A stretch of 45,265 nt of DNA, taken from JBGQAS01 sp964498605 (GTDB lineage: Bacteria > Chloroflexota > Anaerolineae > Anaerolineales > Anaerolineaceae). The stretch spans positions 1 to 45,265 of the forward strand of contig CAZCHK010000016.1 of the NCBI GenBank assembly GCA_964498605.1. Direction: 5' to 3'. A program made the translations under genes and the position numbers. This document shows, piece after piece, positions 31,187 to 39,175 of this stretch. The first letter of the stretch is position 1, and the number at the start of each line of letters is the position of its first letter. The notes under the pieces are model-generated. The model did no database searches, had not been told where the DNA came from, and saw only the letters and a program-made list of their open reading frames with translations.

Positions 31187-33259
31187 ATGAAAGAATACAC
31201 AGCTGAGTTTCTCCGCAATATTGCCCTGGTTTCTCACAGCGGAGCTGGCAAAACACTTTTATCAGAAGCATTTCTGCACATGACTGGTGCGACTACCCGG
31301 TTGGGAAAAATCGAGGATGGTACGACGACCTCTGATTTTGACGAAGAGGAAATACGTCGAGGCATATCCTTGAATACTGCGGTCATCCCAGTCGAGTACA
31401 AAGATCACAAAATTAATATCCTGGATACACCAGGATACAACGATTTTGTGGGCGAGGTTGTGTCGGCTTTACGGGTTGCAGATGCGGCCATCGTCCTCCT
31501 GGATTCTGTCTCAGGACTGGAAGTGGGAACGGAGATTGCCTGGGATATCTGTGAGTCGAAAAACCTACCTCGATTCCTGGTTGTGAATAAAATGGAGCGA
31601 GAAAATGCCAATTTCCAGAAGGCGCTTTCTTCGATCCAGGAATTTACGGACACACGATTTATCCCCGTTCAACTGCCGTGGGGTGAAAAAGCTTCCTTCC
31701 AAGGGGTGATTGACCTTCTTACCATGAAAGCTTATAAAGGCAACAGCACTTCGCCTACCGAGATTCCCGATGATATGAAGTCATCCGCTGATGACGCGCG
31801 CCTGAAACTCATTGAAGCTGCGGCGGAAGGCGATGATGAATTGATGGAGAAATATCTTTCTACACTCACGTTATCCGATGATGAAATCCTGAAAGGCCTG
31901 AAGCTCTACATCAGATCAGGAAAGCTCGTGCCTGTCTTTGTCTCATCAGCCCAGCTGGAAATCGGGATCGTACCGCTGCTGGATGCGATTCTAACCCTGC
32001 TGCCTTCTCCCAAGGATATCGCCCCGGTTGTCGCTCATGGAAAAGCCGGGGACGAGGTACTGACCGCGGAAGATTCGGGCCCCCTGGCCGTCTACATCTG
32101 GAAAACGACAGCGGATCCTTTTGTCGGTAAGCAAACTTTTTTCCGGGTCTACTCAGGCATCGTCACGCCAGATAGCCGGGTATGGAATCAAACCAAGGGA
32201 ATAGAGGAAAGGTTTGGGACGATCAGCATTCCCCGTGGAAAGGAAACCATCCCAGTTAAAGTGTTCCACGCCGGCGACATCGGAATTGTTCCGAAGTTAT
32301 CTGAAACATCGACTGGCAACACCCTCTGCGACCGGACCCATTCGCTTACTTTACCCACGCCCAAATATCCAAACGCTTTTTACCAGGTGGCAATTTTCCC
32401 AAAAACGCAGGCGGATTCGACAAAGATCAGTCCGACCCTGGCGCGCCTGACAGAAGAAGACCCAACTCTGACCTGGCGGCAGGAGTCAGCGACAGGACAA
32501 ACCATTCTTCAAGGTATGGGTGACCAGCATATCGATGTGGCCATCAGGCGCGCGGAGAAGAAATTCCAGGTCAACCTGTTGATCGAAGTCCCCAGAATCC
32601 CTTACCAGGAAACCATCACCAAAAAGGGTGAAGGCATGCATCGGCATAAAAAACAAACTGGTGGAGCCGGGCAATTTGGGGAGGTATGGCTGAGAATCGA
32701 ACCGTCAGCAGGCGAGGATTTCGAGTTTTCCTGGGATGTTTTTGGCGGCGCGATTTCGTCCAGCTATTCTTCTTCGATTCAAAAAGGCATTTTGAATGTA
32801 ATGAAAGAAGGGGTTCTAGCCGGATACCCCGTTTCGAAAGTAAAGGTATCCGTGTATGACGGTAAAGAGCACCCGGTTGATTCAAAACCTGTTGCGTTCG
32901 AAGTCGCCGGCCGGGAAGCTTTCAAAGTCGCCTTCCATGATGCGGGTCCCGTTTTGCTAGAACCGATCATGAACGCAAAGATCGTAGTGCCAGAAAGCAG
33001 CATGGGCGATGTGCTGGGTGACCTGAACACAAGGCGCGCCCGCGTGCAGGGAATGGATACAGAAAAAGGCCGATCGACGATCACCGCGAACGTACCCCTG
33101 GCTGAAATGCAGCGCTATACAACCAATCTCAGGTCCTTCACGGGCGGGCGCGGTATTTTCAGCATGGAACTCGATCATTATGAAACAGTGCCCCCGCACA
33201 TCACAGGTGAAATTGTTGCGGCAAGGCACAAGGATTCGCAGGAACACAAAGAAGAATAA
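31187..33259 (+). CDS. EF-G-like translational GTPase (EF-G-2 type)
   Basis: This 690-residue protein has the five-domain EF-G layout, but its G domain differs from canonical EF-G. The G1 loop reads SHSGAGKT, the G3 motif is DTPGYNDF with Tyr84 in place of the catalytic His, and G4 is NKME rather than NKMD. The same kind of changes are known from the EF-G-2 group (for example Thermus EF-G-2, which also has Tyr there). A later GGAGQFGEV and the C-terminal domain are EF-G-like. It is probably a paralogue of the main EF-G, which is not in this window. Its exact role is not known to me. A strong terminator follows the stop. Confidence 0.9.
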   Translation: MKEYTAEFLRNIALVSHSGAGKTLLSEAFLHMTGATTRLGKIEDGTTTSDFDEEEIRRGISLNTAVIPVEYKDHKINILDTPGYNDFVGEVVSALRVADAAIVLLDSVSGLEVGTEIAWDICESKNLPRFLVVNKMERENANFQKALSSIQEFTDTRFIPVQLPWGEKASFQGVIDLLTMKAYKGNSTSPTEIPDDMKSSADDARLKLIEAAAEGDDELMEKYLSTLTLSDDEILKGLKLYIRSGKLVPVFVSSAQLEIGIVPLLDAILTLLPSPKDIAPVVAHGKAGDEVLTAEDSGPLAVYIWKTTADPFVGKQTFFRVYSGIVTPDSRVWNQTKGIEERFGTISIPRGKETIPVKVFHAGDIGIVPKLSETSTGNTLCDRTHSLTLPTPKYPNAFYQVAIFPKTQADSTKISPTLARLTEEDPTLTWRQESATGQTILQGMGDQHIDVAIRRAEKKFQVNLLIEVPRIPYQETITKKGEGMHRHKKQTGGAGQFGEVWLRIEPSAGEDFEFSWDVFGGAISSSYSSSIQKGILNVMKEGVLAGYPVSKVKVSVYDGKEHPVDSKPVAFEVAGREAFKVAFHDAGPVLLEPIMNAKIVVPESSMGDVLGDLNTRRARVQGMDTEKGRSTITANVPLAEMQRYTTNLRSFTGGRGIFSMELDHYETVPPHITGEIVAARHKDSQEHKEE

Positions 33260-33261
33260 AC

Positions 33262-33295
33262 AAAAAATCCGAAGGCTGCAGCCTTCGGATTTTTC
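33262..33295 (+). terminator. intrinsic terminator after the EF-G-like gene
   Basis: ATCCGAAGGCTG and CAGCCTTCGGAT form a perfect 12-bp palindrome flanked by A5 and T5. It follows 8 nt after the stop and could work on both strands. Confidence 0.9.
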
Positions 33296-33313
33296 TCAGG
33301 AATCATTGGTACC

Positions 33314-33526
33314 ATGGAACCTTTGGAAAGATTATGGAACGACCTGCTCAGTCGAGATGAGCGATTGATTCAGCAAACGTTTGAGTCCATCTCCCCGATG
33401 GAACAGCAGATGATTGTTGCGCATCTACAGAAAATGGTATCGGAGGAAGGCTGGCAAAAAGAACAGATTGACTCTGCCGCAGAAGCCCTTTCTGTGATCA
33501 GGAAGAATATCAATGTACAGCGTTAG
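33314..33526 (+). CDS. small helical protein, unknown
   Basis: This 70-residue acidic helical protein (MEPLERLWNDLLSRDERLIQ) has no signal peptide, membrane segment or cysteine. It follows the terminator of the EF-G-like gene and precedes the LOG-family gene by 45 nt on the same strand. The SD is weak: AGGA lies 13 nt upstream. I do not recognise a family. The reading frame is complete, and its amino-acid composition looks like a genuine protein; an opposing frame at 33425-33706 does not. Confidence 0.55.
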   Translation: MEPLERLWNDLLSRDERLIQQTFESISPMEQQMIVAHLQKMVSEEGWQKEQIDSAAEALSVIRKNINVQR

Positions 33527-33571
33527 CCTCACCCACATTCGGTATGTGAATATCCCGATGGTCGAAGACTT

Positions 33572-34120
33572 ATGAATATCTGCGTATTCGGAGGCGCGAA
33601 TCCACGCGCGGGAGACTCGAACTATGAGTTTGCGTACGCTCTGGGTTATCAATTGGGAGCACAAGGCTATACGGTGGTCACAGGCGGCTATCATGGTTCG
33701 ATGCAAGCAGCCAGCCAGGGAGCGAGCGACGCAGGATCACGCGTCATCGGCGTCACCTGTCAGGAAATAGAAAACTGCCGAGATGTACGTGTCAATCCTT
33801 TTGTTAACTTGGAACACAAAGAAAAATTCCTCACAACGCGAATCGACAAGATGATAGAAATCAGTGCTGCGGCAATCGCTCTTCCAGGTGGTGTAGGCAC
33901 ACTGGCTGAGATTGCGGTCATGTGGAACCGTCTGCTGCTGGGCTCGGTATCGAAAAAGCCTCTGATCGCGATAGGCAAGGAATGGCGTCATGTACTTGGT
34001 TGCTTCAGGAACGAGGCTCAAGGATTCTTGACCGCTGATCAGTTCAGTTTTATTCAAACAACAGATACAATAGAAGATACAATCATAAAGCTCAAGCAAC
34101 TGCTGAAGGATACGAAATGA
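33572..34120 (+). CDS. LOG-family (lysine decarboxylase-like/cytokinin-type) protein
   Basis: This 182-residue protein has a Rossmann-type start MNICVFGGANPRAG, a YTVVTGGYHGSMQAASQGA block and the LOG signature PGGVGTLAEIAVMW (P-G-G-x-G-T-x-x-E). LOG proteins are often annotated lysine decarboxylase but act as nucleoside-5'-monophosphate phosphoribohydrolases; the bacterial role is usually unclear. The proS start overlaps its stop by 4 nt (ATGA), so the two are translationally coupled. No strong SD precedes it. Confidence 0.87.
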   Translation: MNICVFGGANPRAGDSNYEFAYALGYQLGAQGYTVVTGGYHGSMQAASQGASDAGSRVIGVTCQEIENCRDVRVNPFVNLEHKEKFLTTRIDKMIEISAAAIALPGGVGTLAEIAVMWNRLLLGSVSKKPLIAIGKEWRHVLGCFRNEAQGFLTADQFSFIQTTDTIEDTIIKLKQLLKDTK

Positions 34121-35550
34121 ATATTGAAAAACTGCCTTTGCAAAGTGAAAACTTTTCCGAATGGTACAACCAGGTAATCCAGCGCGCAGAACTTGCTGAC
34201 TATGCACCTGTGCGCGGTTGCATGGTGGTACGTCCTTACGGATGGGCACTCTGGGAAAATATCCAGAAAGAACTGGATCAAAGATTCAAGTCAACCGGCC
34301 ATGAAAACGCAGCGTTTCCTTTGTTCATCCCCATGTCATTTTTAGAGAAAGAGAAGTCGCATGTTGAAGGTTTTTCACCTGAACTGGCTGTTGTGACGAT
34401 CGGAGGAGGGGAAAAGCTGGAGGAACCCCTCGTCGTCCGCCCTACCTCCGAAACGATCATTGGCTACATGTATTCAAAATGGATCAAATCGTATCGGGAT
34501 TTGCCCATCCTGATAAACCAGTGGGGGAATGTTGTTCGCTGGGAAATGCGGACAAGGATGTTCCTGAGAACATTGGAGTTCTACTGGCAGGAAGGCCACA
34601 CTGCTCATGCTACAGCTGAAGAAGCAAACGAAGAAACGCTCAGAATGCTGCATGTTTATGAAGACTTCGCGGTTAAGGAAGCTGCCATTCCAGTCATACC
34701 TGGCAGAAAAAGCGATTCGGAAAAATTTGCAGGCGCAGTGAACAGCTACTCCATCGAAGCAATGATGGGTGACACCAAAGCGCTTCAGGCAGGTACATCG
34801 CATTACCTGGGTCAGAATTTTGCCAAAGCCTTTAACATTCAATATCTCGATCGACAGAATTGCCTTCAATACTGCTGGACGACATCCTGGGGAGTCAGCA
34901 CAAGGATGGTCGGCGCGATCATCATGACGCATGGAGATGATCACGGATTGATTCTTCCTCCCAGATTGGCACCCATTCAGATCGTCATCGTTCCAATATA
35001 CCGAAACGCTGAGGAGAGAGGAAAAGTCATGCCTGTGGTTTCCAGCCTCGCCTCTGATCTCAGCGATCTGCGCGTGAAAGTGGATGACCGCAGCGAGGTG
35101 ACCCCCGGATTCAAATTTAATGATTGGGAATTAAAGGGTGTCCCCTTGAGAATCGAAGTGGGTCCAAAAGATGTTGAAAAATCCTCTTTGGCCATTTCTC
35201 GCCGTGATAACCCGACCAGAGAAGGAAAATCCTTCATTCCACTTGCTCAAGCCGGAAAAACCGTGAGAGAAGTGCTGGATGATATTCAGTCATCGCTGCT
35301 TGATCGCGCGACAAAATTCCGCGATGCACACATCTTCCAGCCTTCCACCTATCCAGAAATGGTTGCGTCTCTGGAACATGGGTGGACTCAAAACTTTTGG
35401 TGTGGCAAATCCACCTGTGAGCAGAAGGTCAAGGAAGACACAAAAGCAACGACCCGGTGCATCCCGCTGAACCAAAATGAAAAAGGTGGCAGGTGCATCG
35501 TGTGTGGAGAAGCTGCAAAAGAAAAAGTGTTCTTCGCCAAGGCGTATTAA
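34117..35550 (+). CDS. proS: prolyl-tRNA synthetase, archaeal/eukaryotic-type
   Basis: This 477-residue class II enzyme joins Pro to tRNA-Pro. It has the short archaeal-type architecture without the bacterial INS editing domain. Visible are the catalytic core with PLVVRPTSETIIGYMYSKWI-type motif 2 beginnings (LVVRPTSET), WEMRTRMFLRTLEFYWQEGH, GTSHYLGQNF and motif 3 near HGDDHGLILPPRLAPIQIVI. An anticodon-binding domain and a C-terminal zinc-type domain follow (Cys pairs around WCGKSTCE and CIVCGEAA). It ends in a terminal Tyr (AKAY), typical of this group. It overlaps the LOG-family gene by 4 nt. Confidence 0.96.
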   Translation: MNIEKLPLQSENFSEWYNQVIQRAELADYAPVRGCMVVRPYGWALWENIQKELDQRFKSTGHENAAFPLFIPMSFLEKEKSHVEGFSPELAVVTIGGGEKLEEPLVVRPTSETIIGYMYSKWIKSYRDLPILINQWGNVVRWEMRTRMFLRTLEFYWQEGHTAHATAEEANEETLRMLHVYEDFAVKEAAIPVIPGRKSDSEKFAGAVNSYSIEAMMGDTKALQAGTSHYLGQNFAKAFNIQYLDRQNCLQYCWTTSWGVSTRMVGAIIMTHGDDHGLILPPRLAPIQIVIVPIYRNAEERGKVMPVVSSLASDLSDLRVKVDDRSEVTPGFKFNDWELKGVPLRIEVGPKDVEKSSLAISRRDNPTREGKSFIPLAQAGKTVREVLDDIQSSLLDRATKFRDAHIFQPSTYPEMVASLEHGWTQNFWCGKSTCEQKVKEDTKATTRCIPLNQNEKGGRCIVCGEAAKEKVFFAKAY

Positions 35551-35568
35551 TCGAGCCCAGGTGTTCAC

Positions 35569-36369
35569 TTGCCAGCCATTTCTTTATTGAAATTAAACGA
35601 AAGTATCGCGCGGATCAGGTCGCTCGTTGACGATCCGGCAGATCTCTGCGCGTACATAACTTCATTTTTTGAAACTTACTCTGATCAGACCTTTCACATA
35701 GGAGATAAATCTGTCCTGGATTCCCGTTTGCCATCTTATCGGATACCTCCAGTGATCACAAAGAAGCTGGAACGAGAATTTATCAGGATCTCACAAGAAA
35801 CTCCGGAAAAAGCATTCCGTTTGGTTCAAGCCCTGTGGGATGAGCGGCACTTCGAAAACCGTTTTCTTGCCTGTGTTACCCTAGGGAACCTATCCAGTCC
35901 TTTCTTCGAAAAAGTGCTCTCAAAGATCAATGATTATTTATCAGAAGGTGTTTCACCATATTTCGTTGAGACCTTTTTGAGAACAAGCTCGGAGACGATC
36001 CGCAAAGAGAATCCTGCCCTGTGGTGCCTGCATGCTGAGTCCTGGCTAAACAATCACGCGTTGAGATGGAAATCATACGGATTAACCGCATACAATCTAC
36101 TGCTCAGCGACAACAGCTACAAAGATTTACCAAACCTCATGCACGGTCTGCTTCCTTACCTGAACATGCCCCATCCACTCTTGGTCAGCGAAGGGATCTC
36201 CCTGTTCCAGCGTTTGTTCCAATCATTCCCCGAAGAAATCGATTTTTATTTGGAGGATATTCTGGACTCACCCCCAAATCCTGAAAGAGACATGCTCCTC
36301 CGCAAATCCTTGAGCCAGCACAATCCAGAGAAATATCTACTTATCCGGTCCAGAATCAGTAAAACCTGA
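35569..36369 (+). CDS. AlkD-like HEAT-repeat protein
   Basis: This 266-residue all-helical protein has segments such as LVQALWDERHFENRFLACVT that resemble the HEAT-like repeats of AlkD-type DNA alkylation repair proteins (DNA glycosylase family). Typical AlkD active-site Trp/Asp positions cannot be confirmed by eye, so repair activity is not certain. It starts with TTG at 35569, preceded by AGGTG (35559-35563), 18 nt after the proS stop. It may be co-transcribed with proS. Confidence 0.6.
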   Translation: MPAISLLKLNESIARIRSLVDDPADLCAYITSFFETYSDQTFHIGDKSVLDSRLPSYRIPPVITKKLEREFIRISQETPEKAFRLVQALWDERHFENRFLACVTLGNLSSPFFEKVLSKINDYLSEGVSPYFVETFLRTSSETIRKENPALWCLHAESWLNNHALRWKSYGLTAYNLLLSDNSYKDLPNLMHGLLPYLNMPHPLLVSEGISLFQRLFQSFPEEIDFYLEDILDSPPNPERDMLLRKSLSQHNPEKYLLIRSRISKT

Positions 36370-36385
36370 TCTGTCGGTTAAGTAA

Positions 36386-36394
36386 TGGTATAAT
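36386..36394 (+). promoter_or_regulatory. extended -10 promoter for rpsO
   Basis: TGG-TATAAT is a consensus extended -10, 78 nt before the rpsO ATG at 36473. The leader between contains a short stem (ACTTG/CAAGT, 36403-36417). It could belong to an S15-binding autoregulatory leader, but nothing proves it. Confidence 0.55.
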
Positions 36395-36472
36395 ATAGTT
36401 TCGACTTGTCCATCAAGTGGCATCAGCTACACGATCGGAGACTTGCGAAATTCATTTTATGAGGCAAATGTC

Positions 36473-36742
36473 ATGATTGATAAGGAAACAAAAACAAAAT
36501 TAATAGGTGATTACAAAACAAGGGAGAATGATACCGGTTCTCCAGAAGTCCAAATAGCCATATTAACCACGCGTATCCTGGAGCTTACTGAACATTTACG
36601 TGCACACAAACACGATGAATCCAGCAGACGTGGATTACTAAAGATGGTTGGCAAGAGAAGGCGTTTGTTAGCCTATCTTCGAAAAAAGAGTTACCAGCGC
36701 TTCGTCGTATTGACAGAGCGATTGAATCTGCGAACAAAATGA
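36473..36742 (+). CDS. rpsO: ribosomal protein S15
   Basis: This 89-residue protein is the standard length for bacterial S15. It has NDTGSPEVQIAILTTRI and RRGLLKMVGKRRRLLAYLRK, the conserved core that binds 16S rRNA in the 30S platform. The ATG at 36473 is preceded by GAGG (36461-36464); an upstream TTG at 36443 would add 10 residues not normal for the family. Like in many bacteria it is followed by pnp, with an intrinsic terminator between them. Confidence 0.97.
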   Translation: MIDKETKTKLIGDYKTRENDTGSPEVQIAILTTRILELTEHLRAHKHDESSRRGLLKMVGKRRRLLAYLRKKSYQRFVVLTERLNLRTK

Positions 36743-36751
36743 TGAGGAATG

Positions 36752-36788
36752 AAGAGCAGATGGTAAAACATCACCATCTGCTCTTTTA
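36752..36788 (+). terminator. intrinsic terminator after rpsO
   Basis: AAGAGCAGATGGT (36752-36764) pairs perfectly with ACCATCTGCTCTT (36773-36785) around an 8-nt loop and ends in a T-rich tail. Some readthrough into pnp is likely. Confidence 0.85.
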
Positions 36789-36805
36789 AAATTATATTTT
36801 TCCGC

Positions 36806-36865
36806 AGGTTGGGAACTGAAAATTGTCAAGAAAGATATTTCCTCGCAATTTTTAGTCCCTAACTT
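36806..36865 (+). promoter_or_regulatory. long imperfect hairpin in the pnp leader
   Basis: AGGTT-GGGA-a-CTGAAAATTG (36806-36825) can pair with CAATTTTTAG-TCCC-t-AACTT (36846-36865) through about 19 base pairs with two single-base bulges and two G-U pairs, around a 20-nt loop. It lies between the rpsO terminator and the pnp SD. In E. coli the same interval holds an RNase III-cut hairpin through which PNPase controls its own mRNA; a comparable role is inferred here. Confidence 0.6.
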
Positions 36866-36890
36866 GGCGGAAAAGAAAGAGGATAACCAA

Positions 36891-39140
36891 ATGAAACCTG
36901 AAAAGAAGGTTTACACCACCGATGTCGGTGGCAAGCCAATTTCCATCGAAACAGGGCAGCTTGCCCTGCAGGCCGGTGGTTCCGTCACTCTGAGAATGGG
37001 TGAATCGATCATGTTTGCTGCAGCGACGATGAGCAAACAACCCCGTGAAGGGCAGGATTTCTTTCCACTCACAGTTGAATACGAAGAGCGCATGTATGCT
37101 GGCGGGCGCATTCCAGGATCATTCTTCAGGCGCGAAGGAAGACCCAGTGAAGACGCCATTTTAATCGCCAGGCTCACGGATAGACCACTGCGGCCATTAT
37201 TCTCGCAGGACATGCGTAATGAAGTACAGGTGATCTTGTTCTCGCTCTCCGCTGATGGGATCAACCCGATGGACATCCTTGCAATTAATGCCGCATCAAG
37301 CGCCCTGATGATCTCAAACATTCCCTGGGCAGGACCGGTCGGTGCTGTACGCGTCGGACGAATCGAAGGGAAACTCATCATTAACCCCACATTCCAGGAA
37401 CAGGAATTGTCGGACCTGGACCTGCGCATGGCAGGCACAAAGGACGCCATTCTGATGGTGGAATGCGGAGCCCAGGAAATCCCTGAAGAGGACATGGTCG
37501 CTGCACTTTTATTCGGTCATGAAGGCATGCAGCCCATCATTGAACTTCAGGCGAAAATGGCCGCAGAAATCGGAAAAACCAAAACCGAAGTTCAATTATT
37601 CCCCTTAAATCAAGAAATGATCGACATCATGCATGAAAAAGCCTCCTCCCGTCTTCATGAAATCCATGATCAATACACAAACAGAACCGAAAATTATGAA
37701 GCCGTGGACTCTCTTGGTGAAACACTTGTCAATGAAATCGCCGGGGATGACCTGGAAAAAATCGAACCTTTAAAGTCCGCGTATCACGAAGTCTACAAAA
37801 AGGTGGTGCGCGAAAGGATCCTGGAGCGCCATCTACGACCCGATGGGAGAAACCTCACTGAAATTCGCCCCATATGGTGCGAGGTAAATGTAAGCCCAAG
37901 AGCTCATGGTTCAGGGTTGTTCACGCGTGGAGAAACACAGGTAATAACACTTGCAACATTGGGAACACCAAAGGAGGCGCAGGAAATCGATTCATTGACG
38001 CCAATCGATTCAAAGCGATACATCCACCACTACAATTTTCCACCTTATTGCACCGGAGAGACAAAACCTTTACGCGGACAATCCAGACGTGAAATCGGTC
38101 ATGGTGCCCTGGCGGAAAAAGCCTTACTCCCGGTGATTCCAGCAGAAAGTGACTTTCCATACACGATGCGCCTTGTTTCAGAGGTGCTCAGTTCCAATGG
38201 CTCTTCATCCATGGCTTCTGTGTGCGGTTCGACATTAGCATTGATGGATACAGGGGTTCCCATCAAAGCACCTGTTGCGGGTGTGGCGATGGGTTTGGTG
38301 AAAGAAGATGAAAAGTACGTCGTATTGACAGATATTCAAGGAGCCGAGGATCACCTCGGTGACATGGATTTCAAAGTTGCCGGCACTGACAGCGGAATCA
38401 CTGCGCTTCAAATGGACATCAAGATCAAAGGGATTACTTCGGAGATCATGCAAAAAGCCCTGGCGCAGGCAAAAGAAGCTCGTCTAAAAATCCTGGATGA
38501 AATACGGGCAATCATCCCGGAACCTCGTAAGGAATTAAAACCTCACACTCCAAGGATTACCATCATAAAAATCCCTGTAGAAAAAATTGGTGCTGTCATT
38601 GGCCCGGGTGGCAAGGTGATCCGGAGTTTGCAGGAAGAGACAAATACCAAAATCGATATCAGCGATGATGGTAATGTCTTTATTGCCGCAACAGACGGAG
38701 AAATGGAAGCTTTAGTCCGTGAAAGGATTGAAGCCCTCACCGAATCCCCTCAAATCGGAAAAATCTACACTGGCAAGGTTGTCCGCGTTGCTGATTTTGG
38801 AGCTTTTGTTGAAATTCTTCCGGGGCTTGACGGCATGGTTCACATCTCACAGCTTGATTCGGAGCGTGTTAATAAAGTTGAAGACATTGCCAACCTGGGC
38901 GATGAATTGACCGTGATGATCACCGCCATTGACCCGACAGGAAAAATCAGGCTTTCAAGGCAGGCAGTGCTTGAAGGTTGGACTGCAGAGGAGGCACTGG
39001 AGCACGATCGCCCCAACAAACCCAGCACCAGTCGATCTGGCAGCCGGGGTGGAAGCCGTGGTGGAAGTTACGGAAGCGGTAATAGCAACGGTAATCGTGA
39101 CCGGGGTAATTACAGGTCTAATCGCACCGATCGGAAGTGA
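36891..39140 (+). CDS. pnp: polyribonucleotide nucleotidyltransferase (PNPase)
   Basis: This 749-residue enzyme degrades RNA 3'-5' using phosphate and works in mRNA turnover. Two RNase PH domains are visible (SVTLRMGESIMFAAATMSK and later FTRGETQVITLATLGTPKEA), separated by a helical linker. A KH domain (IGAVIGPGGKVIRSLQ) and an S1 domain (GKVVRVADFGAFVEILPGLD) follow. The tail of about 35 residues is Gly/Ser/Arg/Asn-rich (SRGGSRGGSYGSGNSNGN), a disordered basic RNA-binding extension. The ATG at 36891 was chosen with AGAGGA 7 nt upstream; a TTG at 36864 would lie in the leader hairpin. Confidence 0.96.
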   Translation: MKPEKKVYTTDVGGKPISIETGQLALQAGGSVTLRMGESIMFAAATMSKQPREGQDFFPLTVEYEERMYAGGRIPGSFFRREGRPSEDAILIARLTDRPLRPLFSQDMRNEVQVILFSLSADGINPMDILAINAASSALMISNIPWAGPVGAVRVGRIEGKLIINPTFQEQELSDLDLRMAGTKDAILMVECGAQEIPEEDMVAALLFGHEGMQPIIELQAKMAAEIGKTKTEVQLFPLNQEMIDIMHEKASSRLHEIHDQYTNRTENYEAVDSLGETLVNEIAGDDLEKIEPLKSAYHEVYKKVVRERILERHLRPDGRNLTEIRPIWCEVNVSPRAHGSGLFTRGETQVITLATLGTPKEAQEIDSLTPIDSKRYIHHYNFPPYCTGETKPLRGQSRREIGHGALAEKALLPVIPAESDFPYTMRLVSEVLSSNGSSSMASVCGSTLALMDTGVPIKAPVAGVAMGLVKEDEKYVVLTDIQGAEDHLGDMDFKVAGTDSGITALQMDIKIKGITSEIMQKALAQAKEARLKILDEIRAIIPEPRKELKPHTPRITIIKIPVEKIGAVIGPGGKVIRSLQEETNTKIDISDDGNVFIAATDGEMEALVRERIEALTESPQIGKIYTGKVVRVADFGAFVEILPGLDGMVHISQLDSERVNKVEDIANLGDELTVMITAIDPTGKIRLSRQAVLEGWTAEEALEHDRPNKPSTSRSGSRGGSRGGSYGSGNSNGNRDRGNYRSNRTDRK

Positions 39141-39145
39141 TATTC

Positions 39146-39175
39146 AAAAGTCTGCCAGACGGCAGACTTTTTTTT
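39146..39175 (+). terminator. intrinsic terminator after pnp
   Basis: AAAAGTCTGCC (39146-39156) pairs with GGCAGACTTTT (39161-39171) around AGAC and is followed by more T. The murE stop on the other strand touches its edge; the A-run gives partial terminator character in both directions. Confidence 0.9.

Noticed and set aside
36911..37495. A 194-codon frame opposite to pnp
   Set aside because: It lies wholly antisense to the strongly supported PNPase and is Ser/Arg/Pro-rich with no domain, as expected of a shadow frame.
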